Source of the DNA: Acanthosoma haemorrhoidale | Lineage: Eukaryota > Arthropoda > Insecta > Hemiptera > Acanthosomatidae | Assembly: GCA_930367205.1 (NCBI GenBank) | Contig: OV884014.1 | Coordinates: forward strand, 73,325,104 to 73,389,103 | DNA: 64,000 nt | Direction: 5' to 3' | Part shown: in pieces, positions 25,570 through 35,947 of the stretch | How the letters are laid out: each line of letters begins with the position of its first letter | Numbering within the stretch: position 1 is the first letter of the stretch | The notes under the pieces: model-generated | The model's input: only the letters and a program-made list of their open reading frames with translations | The model's database searches: none | Told to the model about the DNA's origin: nothing | Made by a program: the position numbers and the translations under genes

Positions 25570-25860
25570 CTATTTTCGTTGTGAATTCCGTGGTTGAGAA
25601 ATAATATCCGAATCCATATTAAATTTTGGAGAAAGGATGTTGATGATAAAACGCAACTGCAAGTGGAAAAACGCGTTAGTAGTTCTAAGGCGATTTCGGA
25701 GAGAATTTCGCACTGGTCTACCAAGTGTGCTCACCGTGAGACAAAACAGAGAGAAGTTTAAAGAAAATGAAACTGATGTTCTGAGATAACGTTTCGGCCC
25801 ACTAAGACTATCGTCAAACGCAAATACTAAAGAAAAGGCGTACAAAAAGTTTCATCTGCC
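25570..25860 (-). other. Possible retroelement fragment, unclassified
   Basis: On the minus strand a 91-codon frame (25845-25570) is open and has moderately balanced codons. It includes GATAGTCTTAGTGGGCCGAA then ACG, a motif that reminds me of segments near the ends of Penelope-like elements. A related part-overlapping frame lies at 25446-25724. I see no reverse-transcriptase or GIY-YIG motif, so the class is a guess. Confidence 0.2.
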
Positions 25861-25934
25861 GCCAAGAACACCGCTCCGCTAGGTTTCTAGTAACTCGCAG
25901 GGAAGGTGTACATTGAATGTTGAAGCAATTAAAG

Positions 25935-26120
25935 TTGAAAAGTTACATACAAACATTAGTACACGTTATTAATGAATAAGATGCAGATAGGTTAATTGAG
26001 TTTTGTGAGTGGTATTTGGACAATTGTGAAAAATACCAGGACTTACGAATTGATTGATCACACTCGTCAAGATATATTTAAACTAGAAGGTACCATTAAC
26101 CAATGTCTTTGCACTCCCAG
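25935..26120 (+). mobile_element. Transposase relic, Tc1/mariner-superfamily-like
   Basis: The frame starting at 25980 reads DADRLIEFCEWYLDNCEKYQ. After a frameshift IFKLEGTINQ follows, with spacing like the 'RRIEFCEW...DE..FKLNGTINRHN' region of insect DDE transposases with an RNase-H fold. The catalytic Asp region is damaged and everything upstream and downstream is lost. It differs in sequence from both mariner relics in this window. Confidence 0.5.
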
Positions 26121-26222
26121 TAGCACCTAAAAAGGTTACTTTTTTCAAAACTTATTATGAGTTCGGCCAGTATTTTTCAGCTGTTAAATGTGTAACAAAC
26201 ATTATTTTCAGAGTTTTACGAT

Positions 26223-26620
26223 TTAATAAAGTGTGGCAACATTTTTCTGCGACATATTGTGCTTTGTATGGACCAAGTTACATTCCTGAGGAGGAGGTGA
26301 TAATCCGTCGATAGAATTGGAGGAGAGCTGATATTTAAGATCACAACGCTCTTTGATTAATTTATACACATGCACTTTTCCTCTCAAGGGTCTTTGTTTT
26401 GTAGTTATAAAGTTCATGAAGAGATTGGATACGTTTGCGCATGTAGATATTTCAAGGCAAATCTACCCACTGATTATGGAATTCTCGTAACGTTTAGAAA
26501 TACTACAAAAAAAAACCTACTGAGCACGCTGAAAGAATTGACATTTCCCTACCGTGGCACGGATATTGAGCGTTTTTGATTAATACAACTTTTTGTTAGG
26601 ATGAGTGACTTTTTAGAACA
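26223..26620. other. Short frames, nothing recognised
   Basis: Overlapping small frames on both strands (minus 26223-26417, plus 26370-26579) have no domain or start/splice support. Confidence 0.45.
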
Positions 26621-27265
26621 ATGGTCTTCTTTTCTATGTCCTTTAATAAAAGTGTTAGGCACCCTAGTTTCCAAAATCTGTGGCCTATTCGTCACCTAGG
26701 TCAGCAGGCTACGGTCCAGCTGTGGTATTGGCAACGGCTCAATGCTCACAAGTACTGCTACTTTCTTACGTTTTTGTGGTTAGTTCGCCATCGGAAACAT
26801 TACTGGCGACTTTCATTTCGCATCTCAGCCACTGGGTCAATACGCTTCAGAGTGAGTTTTTCGCTTCTAGTTGGTGAATTTGTTAAACAGGAGCTTCTAG
26901 TAGGTGAATTTGTTAAACAGGAGCTTCTAGTAGGTGAATTTGTTAAACAGGAGCTTCTAGTAGGTGAATTTGTTAAACAGGAGCTTCTAGTAGGTGAATT
27001 TGTTAAACAGGAGCTTCTAGTAGGTGAATTTGTTAAACAGGAGCTTCTAGTAGGTGAATTTGTTAAACAGGAGCTTCACCTTCAACTGCTTCGCAATTTT
27101 AGATATTTTCTTATCAAATGTTATATCTTTGATATTGGGACGGGTAACATTCTGCTTTATTCAACTTCTTTTAGAATACAGGATCAATTTATGAAGAGAT
27201 ACCTAGTTATTTTGCTGTTAAAATTGAATTTAAATGGTTGTATAATTTCAAATTTTTTTACTTAA
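26621..27265 (+). CDS. Open frame of 214 codons containing a 30-bp repeat; doubtful gene
   Basis: The longest uninterrupted ATG frame outside the integrase. Residues 1-80 are basic and aromatic (WYWQRLNAHKYCYFLTFLWL). Residues 82-151 are seven copies of the decamer LLVGEFVKQE, and a tail follows. A second frame (26680-26877) covers the first part with a more natural-looking hydrophobic sequence. A unit length divisible by three keeps any stop-free phase open, so the ORF may be a by-product of the repeat. I see no signal peptide, domain or splice support, and would not treat it as a proven gene. Confidence 0.2.
   Translation: MVFFSMSFNKSVRHPSFQNLWPIRHLGQQATVQLWYWQRLNAHKYCYFLTFLWLVRHRKHYWRLSFRISATGSIRFRVSFSLLVGEFVKQELLVGEFVKQELLVGEFVKQELLVGEFVKQELLVGEFVKQELLVGEFVKQELLVGEFVKQELHLQLLRNFRYFLIKCYIFDIGTGNILLYSTSFRIQDQFMKRYLVILLLKLNLNGCIISNFFT
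26863..27078 (+). repeat. Minisatellite: 30-bp unit, 7.2 copies
   Basis: Seven head-to-tail units of 30 bases, starting GCTTCTAGTAGGTGAATTTG and ending TTAAACAGGA, plus six bases of an eighth. The units are identical except for one T/A difference in the first. Such uniformity indicates recent expansion. There are no spacers, so it is not CRISPR-like. Confidence 0.95.
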
Positions 27266-28926
27266 TAATAATAAAAAAGGATGACCCTCATTTACTTGTT
27301 TCATCGTTATTAATTATGCAATCAAGAGGAATGTCTACGGAAAATATTTCATGTCGAAAGGTCGATTAAACCCTGTTCAAATAGTGCTAACCCCTAGATA
27401 TTATTGACGGTTTTAAGGGATTTTTGTAAGGCAGTATTGATAAATTATGTTTACTTGTTTATATGTTATACATGACAATATAAATTCTTTACTCTTTTCT
27501 TCTTAGAAATATAAAATCTATATTTTTTCTCATTTGATTATTATTTATGTTTTATATGTCCATTGTAAATTATTAGCAAGGACTGATACCCATTTTATGT
27601 TAAATAAATGTTATTTCTTAAGAAGCATAGTCCCATGATAATAAATATATTATAAAAAGCATTCTGCTTTAAAGAAACAACGAAACCACTCCATTAGAAT
27701 GAGGATTTGATTGATGCATGATATGTCAATGTTATGTCAAGGAAGCAATAGGCAACACATATTTTAACCATGGAGATGTGGTTAGATTAACTAGATTCCA
27801 GCTTACCCATTTAAAAATGGAAATTAAAGAATCGTTTACTCGGTCGTAAACAAATTCCCAGCTTGTTGTTCATTATTACAATGAAATATAATCGAGCAAA
27901 ACGCTATATGTGATTATAGTCAATAAAACATGTTTATATCAGCGATGAGTCATGTTATAAATATTTATTTATATAGATTTTTCTTCATATAAAGAAATAT
28001 TCACAGATTTTTGTTTTATTTACACAAGTTCTTTAGCTTATAACTACGTACTAACCTATTTCCCAAACATTCACAGAGACCACGTCCTTAGTATGGTCAC
28101 TAATCAAAGTCAAATCTTCAATACTCCTTTAGGGGATTGAAAAAAATTTCTTTGGCACACAGAAGATGACCTGTTACAAACTATAGTCTCTCTCTTTAAT
28201 AATAATGCAATCATAAAACCCCTACATCCGAAATACCCCCAACAGCCAGAATAGAATTTTCGGGCTGATAAATTATTACCGACCCTTATCAGCTCATAAT
28301 TTATGTTCTGCTAAAAATGCGGTTCATGACATTCGGAGGGACATTAGCGCTATCGAACGCTATAAACATTTACATTTTAATTGAAAGTGTCAAAAAGGAT
28401 ATAATGTGCTGGAATTATGCCGGGGGCCTTACCACCCCTCCTGGGGCATCTTCATCCTTATCTAACTGCTATCCCATCTCCAGTTTTCTGTGCCAACTCT
28501 AGCCAATGAGGGAGAAATCAGGGCCGTTACAAGGCAGCGCATTATCCATTGCTCCTAGGAAAATGGGGAGCTGTTCCGGATACGCTTGAGGAACACGATA
28601 AGTTTATTTGTCTTGGCACTGTACACTGGCGTAATTCAACTTATTTTTCATACAGAGAAAACATTTCTCTAAAATCTGGAAAGCTGTGCACTTCAACATA
28701 TTTAAACTAGATGGTTCTGGTGACAAGAGAGTGTAAACTTCAAACCTAGAAAGAAATAATCTTTAAAGTTGCATCTTACTGTTTAGAGGTCAACATGGAA
28801 TTGTGAATTTTAAAGTTTTATGCATTTTTGAACAGTTACATTTATGTTACTGGATAAAATAGAAGTAAAAGCTATAGTCGATTTGTCTGCGTAATTTTAA
28901 TGCTTGGGTTGGTTCTTCAATAATTA
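27266..28926. other. AT-rich intergenic sequence, nothing recognised
   Basis: Apart from a short GC-richer stretch near 28400-28580 (frame 28317-28502, no domain), I see nothing that can be named. Confidence 0.55.
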
Positions 28927-29832
28927 TTGACGTTGGCAAGAAAGTAATTTCGGTTTTTTAGTGTGAAATAAAACTCAATTTATTTACACAAAAAATGAGT
29001 TTTAATTAGTCAAATATTTTCCATTCTGTTAGATCACCGAACGCCATCGTTTTCGTAACTTCATGATCGTGCGTTCATAAAACTTCTAGACCTTATCAGC
29101 AAAAAGCTCAACTAAGTGGGATGTGAGGTCGCTGTTATTATACTGAAATTTTTACCATTTAAGAAGTTTTGTAAACTTCTAAATAAATGATAATCCGATG
29201 GTGCAAGGTCGGGGCTGTATCGGGGATGCGACATCAATTCCCAACCAAGCTCCAATAGTTTCGTACTTGTTGCTAAAGATGTGTGAGGCCTCAATGTGGT
29301 AGGACCCAAATATTCAGTTTCTTAACAAGTCCAAGACTTCTTATATGATTTTCAATGGTTATGTGTGATACATTTAACTGTTTTCCAATCGCACAGTTAT
29401 ATGACGATTCTATTCAATTATGGCTTTCATTTTGTCATCAACTTCAGAAGGTCGTTTTGGTCGACCTTTGGTCAGCTTTCAGTGAAAAATCTCCCGAACG
29501 AAATTTTTTAAACCAATTCTGACACGTGCGTTCTATTAAACAATCAACACCATAAACTCCACATATCTCTTTGTGAGCCTCGGCTGCTTTCTTGCATTTA
29601 TGAAAATAAAAAAGAGAAGTTTGTCGAAAATGCTTATTTTTGCACTTCATGTTAAAACTGGCCATAAACTGGCAGTTGTAATCAAAATTACACAGAATTT
29701 CTTTGTATAGCAACCTAAAAGTATCGACTACCAAATCTCAAAAGGAAAAAATTATAACATTGAAAAAGAATAACGAAACAAACATAACTACATTTACTAG
29801 TGCAGACCTAAATCACTTTCTTGCCAACCCAA
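28927..29832 (-). mobile_element. mariner-type DNA transposon relic (~0.9 kb)
   Basis: The ends are inverted repeats: GTTGGCAAGAAAGTAATTTC on the left, and AAATCACTTTCTTGCCAACC on the right, with TA on each side. The transposase is on the minus strand. Its N-terminal helix-turn-helix region (29734-29444) has HKEICGVYGVDCLIERTCQN then WFKKFRSGDFSL, and a C-terminal part (29309-29112) has HPRYSPDLAPSDYHLFRSLQ, containing the third catalytic Asp (DY). The central catalytic segment is deleted and frames are broken. Confidence 0.85.
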
Positions 29833-29889
29833 TATAATGGGTTGGTGTGTCTACAATTGAATAAATTGTGTTTGCTACCTTTTCAAGAA

Positions 29890-30550
29890 ACAACCACTAC
29901 TTCCACTAAGAGTTATATAAGAGCGTCCTGAGGCCAGCTCTACTGTTGGGACACCACTCTTTCGATTCTTACACACCAGCACATACTCGACTCCAAAGCT
30001 TCCAGAACAACATCCTGCGCACGGCACTATGGCATACACCTTTTCGTGAAATGAAGGCTTCCGACATGCACGAAAAGTTCGAGGTCCCCCTCACCATCAC
30101 CGAAGCCATCAAAAGAAGATACATCAAGTTCTTCGACTCGATGAAACATAGTCTAAACCCTCTATTCCAAGACATGACACCCCCACCGCTACTGGCACGA
30201 TAGCAACTCACAAGATCGAGTAAAGCAGAAGAAATGGTTGACATCACGGCGCTTGTTCCACCGACAACAAGCCTCTAACGGGCACCCATCACTGCTATCC
30301 AACTAAATAAGACTGCACTACATGCCTAGAGAGACTCTAGGCCCAGCCACCAGTGGACTCTCACCACTGTACCACGACCAACCTCTACCAAGGCTTCCCA
30401 CACTCCTTAATTCTCTCACACCACCTTCAAGCACGTACTCCTAGTACAAGGACCCACTCAACCCAAATCTTCCTTGATTTTTTTCCCTCATCCTTAATCT
30501 TCTAATTAGAGAGCTTAGAAAAAAAACCTTTTCAAGAGCACCATAACAAT
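29890..30550 (+). mobile_element. LINE family B: ORF2 C-terminus and 3'UTR
   Basis: From about 29911 the frame reads YIRASRPALLLG, then TRLQSFQNNILRTALWHTPF, and ends HIK-like RYIKFFDSMKHS...DMTPPP at 30201. This is the conserved region after the reverse transcriptase of jockey/I-like LINEs ('Y...LRPALLYG ... LQ..QN..LR'). A pyrimidine-rich 3'UTR follows, ending GAGAGCTTAGAAAAAAAACC...AGCACCAT. The copy is 5'-truncated. Confidence 0.75.
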
Positions 30551-31519
30551 GTGGTTAGAATTAACAGGCCTCTAACAGTCAAAGCAATAAGTAGATTTGA
30601 GACGAGGGATAAAAATATCACTATGAGAAAAAAACAAAAACAAAGTAAACAAGAACTAAGGGTTTTGTTAAGGGTCATTTAAATGAGCTTTTGAAATAAA
30701 ATTAGACTAATGTGCCAAAAAATGTGATATAATATTAAAATTAGTCTCATCATCGAAATCTTCAATTTGATACTCTCCACAATATGATAGATGATTAAAT
30801 TTATTTACCAAATGATAGATTGATGATACTTTATTATTTTACTTCTATTTTTAGCAGCTTTGAGCCATCCTGTAAAACATGGTTATATTATCCCTCTGTC
30901 AAACATAAATTGTAAAAAACGGGGAAAACGTCGTATAGAAGTCAGTTTTAATGAGTATTTACAATTGGAGTCAAATTAAAGTTTCACAATAAAAATTTAT
31001 GAAATCCTAAAATATCAAATGTCCAAAAAATTAGGTATTTTCAGTATAAAATTAATTGTGGCTAGTCGAGACAGAGGTGTATGTTTATTGAAAATTCAGA
31101 CTCGTTACTATAACTTTTAAGAATTTTCGATTCACAATTTGAAATTTGGATTTTTAAATTCGCAAAATTATTAAATAGTTTAGCCAAAAAATAAATTCAA
31201 AGATATTTCAAAAGATGATCATTTGAAAACCAATAAAAATTGCGCATTGAAGTCGCTTGAATTTTTTAGCCAATATTTTATAAATTTAAAATATTCTTTA
31301 TGCATTGAAATAGCTATTTTCAGTTAGCATATGGCCTAAAAATATAATGAAGTATATTCACAGTCAAGTATCAAACAAGTATTTTTGAAAATTATTCAGT
31401 AAGTATATTAATGTGTAATTTCTAAGCCCGTTCTAGGAATATCATTTGAAATCGTTCGTATATGACCTAGATTTTCTTTATGCATATTCCCAAAAATCTA
31501 GCTTACAATTGGGGTAAAT
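30551..31519. other. AT-rich spacer, nothing recognised
   Basis: About one kilobase of AT-rich DNA without open frames or motifs. Confidence 0.6.
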
Positions 31520-31855
31520 GGGAAGTTCAAGCCACATTGAGTGGGCGCCTTCCTACCTACCGTTCCGCTAGACCAGAAGCGATGGAGACCACCGGACCGC
31601 TATACAGTCCTGCTCATGAGTTCCACCACTGGCTAATTACCTTACATTACCTGTCCGTTCTGAAGCCTCCGTTTTCAAAAAAAAGGGGACAGGGCCGGTT
31701 CCTTTGGATAGGAGACCGACAATTAGTACGATTCGGCAGTTTAACATATGGGTTCGTCCACCGCGTACCGGGTATCGAAAGAAAGCACGATATAAACGAG
31801 GCGAAACTGAATGTCGATCAGGATATGGAAAAGTACATAGTAGAAAATTTATAGT
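31520..31855 (+). other. GC-richer patch with open frames, unassigned
   Basis: A 124-codon frame (31480-31854) and a second frame (31704-31925, with FNIWVRPPRTGYRKKARYKR) overlap here, and a minus-strand frame also crosses. Base composition is clearly above background. It lies directly before a LINE relic and may be part of a transposon, but I recognise no domain. Confidence 0.25.
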
Positions 31856-31859
31856 TAAC

Positions 31860-32085
31860 TTTATATATGACAAGCTCCGAAAACAAACCCATTACAAATC
31901 AGTCATCCGATCTCAGCTCACCTAAGCTGGAGTTCCACTTGTAAAACTAACTACAGAAAACTTGAAAGGATCCAAAGCCTAGGAATGCCAACCATCAACA
32001 AATACTCTCCCTACATAAAAATAACTACAATTCTCAACGACGTATAACTCCCCACACTTCAACAATTTGTTGTTGCTTAAACTAA
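31860..32085 (+). mobile_element. LINE relic: post-reverse-transcriptase region
   Basis: Across frameshifts it reads HYKSVIRSQLT, then NYRKLERIQSLGMPTINKYS, then ITTILNDV and LPTLQQF. This is the 'YK..IRP..TYG...' and 'L...QN..LR.I' region of jockey/I-like LINEs. It is similar in layout to, but distinct in sequence from, families A-C. Confidence 0.6.
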
Positions 32086-32349
32086 ATCATATGTTAACGC
32101 AGCAATAATTTCAGAAATTCCATTAAAAAACGAAATTGGTAATTACAGTAAAACTTCTCTCAAACTATGCTCTCACAAAATAGCAAAATATACGTGGTTG
32201 AATTAAAATTTTTTATGTACATTTGAGTAGGGTTTCCACAATCTAAGTGGTGAAGTGGGTCAAAAAAAATACTAATCAGGTTAATAAAATCTTGAACATT
32301 TCTACATTGGTTAATAAAATTCTTTGATTATGATCGCCTTAAAGATAAT

Positions 32350-32975
32350 TTAATTTTAATTTGTAAATATTGTTGTTTAATTAAAAAAAAAAATTGTAGT
32401 AAAAAAAGTTTGGATTTCTGTTCATTTTGTAAATATGTTATTATGACATAGCTGCACAATTACATGAAAGTGATTACCGTTTCATTTAAATACAGTAAGT
32501 AATTCAATGTGAATTCTAAGGGAAAATGTAAATAATTTTTTATCTTGTCTACGTGACAAGCTAAATACTCATATTTCTCCACGGAGTACTCTTACAACAG
32601 AAAACTGTTGTATTTCTTGTACTTTGAATTAGAAATGTGCTTGATTGTCATTGAAGTGGAAGGCCCTTTTCAAAGTTTTTCCTTCAAGTCATCATCCTTG
32701 GTTACTTTTAACTTCTTCTCCAGTGGTGTCCATTTTTCTCAATAAATTCGTTCTTCGATGCGAGAGAATTATTTACACTTGGTCCCGCCAGTGTATTTCA
32801 GTTTTGTTTCTTCACCGTATATATCCTATATTTAATTTCTATACGTTTTATACAATATAATTAGTGAAAAAAAAAACAATTAGGTAACACTTGTTTATGA
32901 TCATTATTAAGTTTGCTTTTTCAGATATACCACCTTGGTACAACAGACAGATAAAATACGATTACTCTGTATTTT
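32350..32975 (+). repeat. Unassigned ~0.6-kb repeat, copy 2
   Basis: Second copy of the repeat at 24541-25155, same orientation. Distances between shared blocks are nearly preserved, so the two derive from one ancestor. It ends just upstream of the GC-rich region that holds exon 1 of the Osiris-like gene; copy 1 has no such exon behind it. Confidence 0.7.
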
Positions 32976-33164
32976 TTTAAAGTACGACCCTTCCCCTCCA
33001 GGCTTGGCAGTCATAGTTTCCATGTCAGGTATTTTAAGATCTACTCAATAAGGCGGGAATCAAGCTCACCCTGTGCAATGTTTTGCAAACCTTTCAAAAT
33101 ATTTGGCTACGTTAATATTTCACTTTACCGGGACATGTCAGAATGAAAACCTTTAGGTTGTTGC

Positions 33165-33279
33165 TGAAATTCAAGTTGGTACGTTTGCTGGACAGCCTGG
33201 AGGACAGAGGGAATGTGACATGAGGGAAGGGGAAGCGCTACAATAGCGACAGACTGCCCCGCCTGCTGGACAGTCCGCG
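33165..33279 (+). promoter_or_regulatory. Putative 5'UTR of the Osiris-like gene
   Basis: GC content rises abruptly at about 33165 and continues into exon 1. An in-frame TAG at 33244-33246 lies upstream of the ATG at 33280, so coding cannot extend further 5'. I see no clear TATA box at a fixed distance. The transcript may start here or be spliced from a more distant 5' exon. Confidence 0.4.
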
Positions 33280-33442
33280 ATGGTGGCTCTCGCAATCCTC
33301 TTCTTCTTGGTCTCTTCTGCATCAGTGCCTTCTGCAAGTGCCGCCGAGGAGCTGTCAGTGGGCAGGAGCCTCGCCGACGTGTGGACCTCCTTCGGAGATC
33401 TCGCTAATACCATGTACACTGTCAGGATATCCCCGTCTCAAG
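33280..33442 (+). CDS. Osiris-like protein, exon 1 (signal peptide)
   Basis: The ATG lies in GCGATGG. The 54 codons start with a hydrophobic segment, MVALAILFFLVSSASVPSAS, whose A-S-A end is a typical signal peptidase site near residue 22. A mature N-terminus follows: AEELSVGRSLADVWTSFGDL and onward. GC-rich codons contrast with the AT-rich surroundings. The exon ends AAG|GTAGGA with one base left over (phase 1), which completes a Gly codon with exon 2. Known Osiris proteins usually have a cysteine-containing region after the signal peptide; none is visible, so an extra phase-1/phase-1 exon in the 12-kb intron cannot be excluded. Confidence 0.65.
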
Positions 33443-34191
33443 GTAGGAGAACTACTCGTTGGTGGAGGCAGAGTGCTCCGGTGGGGTCACAATTATCGGA
33501 TATGTTTCCGGCACACAGTCAAGTAGTTAATCCAAGTAGCAGTGATTTTGTTTGTTTTTCGCTGTTAAATTTATCATTTAATTTTTCTTTTATTTCCTCT
33601 AACCTTCAGCCGTTGAACTAAAGCTAACATGTATAATTAAATAAATGACAAATAAACTAACCAAGATTTCCGCTGGATACTCGGAGGAACCTATGACTCT
33701 AATGATTTATTTAGTTGATCCAAGGATCAGTGGTATTCATTATTACTATTATTATTATTCACTTATTATATTAATTTTACTGACTACAATTATTAACGTC
33801 TAACTACTATTCGGGGCATCAAATAGGAATACTATGCAAAATATCATGTCTCTATATATAGTGAAGGTTGAACACGATGTCAATGATATCAACGGTCATC
33901 GACAAAACAAACCATATCATCGAGGCAAACAACATCCCTCAACGGTAAAATTTGATTGAGAAAAATACTACTTTTTATGATAAAAACATATTTACTTTTT
34001 AATTAAACAACATATTAATTTATTATCTGTATTAAAATATTACTTTCCGTTGGGTCCCTTTTATATTTAGTATCGGTCTGTTGAGTGGGACTATATCGAG
34101 GCATTAAAAGAAACACAGGTTTAGTTAAAATAGAGAGCACGACGTTTGTGACAATTGAAAATGGCATTGTAATTATAGTTTGAAAAATGTA

Positions 34192-34660
34192 ATTTAGAAA
34201 CCCTCCAAAAACACTTAAGAGAATTAATAATGGAAATAAATGTAGAAAAGACGAGGGTGTCTGAATTTGAGGGAGAAAGAAATAATGAAGTGGTCCTAGT
34301 TTACGGGGAAAGCGAGTAAGAGTAATATTTGAAGTACGTTAGCGCCCACTACACCGAGAACAAACTCATCGATATCAAGACCTGCGAACGAATCCAGGCA
34401 GCTGAGAGACTCTATAATTGTACAGACGAGGACTTATAAGCGAGAGGGAAGTGTCAAAAAGTAAAAGGAAAGTATGTACAAAAGTGCATATCTTCCCATC
34501 CTTAGCTATTTTAATAAATCCCGGTTTATGATATCTAAGCAAGCAAGTCGAATACAAGCAGCACAATTGCGGTTCATGCAATATAGATGGTAATATGAGG
34601 AAAAGGGGTTTGAGAGACGAGAGGTTTAGAAACACAACCATCGGCACAAGCCTCGAAGTC
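34192..34660 (+). mobile_element. RTE-like LINE relic
   Basis: The translation reads LQKHLRELIMEINVEKTRVS, then NNEVVLVYGESE, stops, then YLKYVSAHYTENKLIDIKTC and ERIQAAERLYN. Further on come RIQAAQLRFM and RW..EEKGFERR. This order (EI...KT, YLG, RI..A...N, AE.RFLR) is that of the end of the reverse transcriptase in RTE-type LINEs. Multiple stops show it is dead. Confidence 0.6.
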
Positions 34661-35545
34661 AATTAAGGCGAACTATCCTTACATTAAAGCTAGTTCGTTT
34701 TACATTAGAAGATAGTTCGTCCATTACATTAGAATGAACGAGTGAATACTGGACATGACATATATTTTTAAATCGTGAACATGAAGAAAGAGCTCATAAA
34801 ACTTGATGGAATCCCTGTAAGAAACATTTCACAGCCAAGAATTGGACAGTTAGTTTCGGTCAGATAACTATCGCTTACACACCACAGCTACAACAATAAA
34901 AGAGGACAACATTATGTATTTATGTAGTTTGCAAAACGAAAACACAAATTGAACATTGTTAATGAAACCGTTGAGGTCTTTACTTCGATGCCATACTCAA
35001 AGTTATATCAGGGGAACTCAAAGAAATTACGAAAGTACATTAATTGGCATACTTTCATGAAGAATAAATAATATGAAAAAATAATATAGCATGAATGCTG
35101 CCATGTTGCACGCAACAATCACCTGGAGCCATTACGCTCACAAACCAAGACACAAGGAAATCTATGGCATATTTAAATTTTCCTATGCAAATCTGTATCT
35201 GGCTATTACGTGGTCTCTTCAGAGCAAGGCATTTCGACTGATGTAAATCACCCTAAGAAAAATTGCAAAGGCTCGAGTAAATTTTCGAAACCAGTTTCGC
35301 AACGGCTACCACGCATTTATACCAAAAATGTTTACTCTGGGCAGCCAATAATCCAGGTATTCTGATTATAGCGATATTAGTCTTTATAAGGAAATAATAT
35401 ATCTAAAAATAGTGACAAAAAATCCCCTGGATTATTTGACAGGACTCCATCCCAGTAAAATTAAACACGTCAACTTCTAATTTGAAACGTTTAATATATG
35501 TATGTAATGAAAGTGATCTCTCTTTCATTTGAATAATATTAATGT

Positions 35546-35947
35546 TTGAGCAGAAACCCGGTATTAGAACCAATTGAAAATAAAGAAGAAATCCTAAAAA
35601 TAGTTAATTTGATAAAAATACAAGAAATTAAAAAAGATCAAGAGGAAAATAGAATATTACAAAACACCAAAACAAAATTAATAGAAAAAGATGGAGTGTT
35701 CTATAAAAAAGTAAGAAATAAAGAAAAGATAATTTTATCTGAAAACTTAAGTTTAGAAAAGAAATATTAAAGAAACACATTAAAGAAATACATTCTGAAT
35801 GGTGCCATATAGGAATTAAACAAATGATGAATAGGGTATGCCCTTATTATACAGCAAAAAATATAACTGCAAATATAAAAAAAAGTATGTAAAACCTGTG
35901 AAATATGTATTAAAAACAAATCCAGAGGGCAAGAAAAATATGGGCTA
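35546..35947 (+). pseudogene. Retrotransposon integrase zinc-binding (HHCC) region, frameshifted
   Basis: A lysine-rich frame (35546-35770, ending with ENLSLEKKY) leads into the integrase N-terminal zinc finger. The His pair (HIKEIH-like context) and the Cys pair (CKTCEIC) are both visible, but in different frames, with shifts near 35760 and in the A8 run near 35877-35884. As it stands it cannot be translated as one piece. Confidence 0.65.

Noticed and set aside
26863..27078. CRISPR-like array
   Set aside because: The 30-bp units are directly adjacent with no spacers, and the window is eukaryotic.
33125..33526. Frames on the minus strand and in the other plus frame over exon 1
   Set aside because: They are shadows of exon 1; only the 33280 frame gives a signal peptide and a phase-compatible donor.
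34668..34738. Short direct repeat of TTACATTA(A/G)A...AGTTCGT words
   Set aside because: Only two to three degenerate units in the flank of a LINE relic, likely local slippage.
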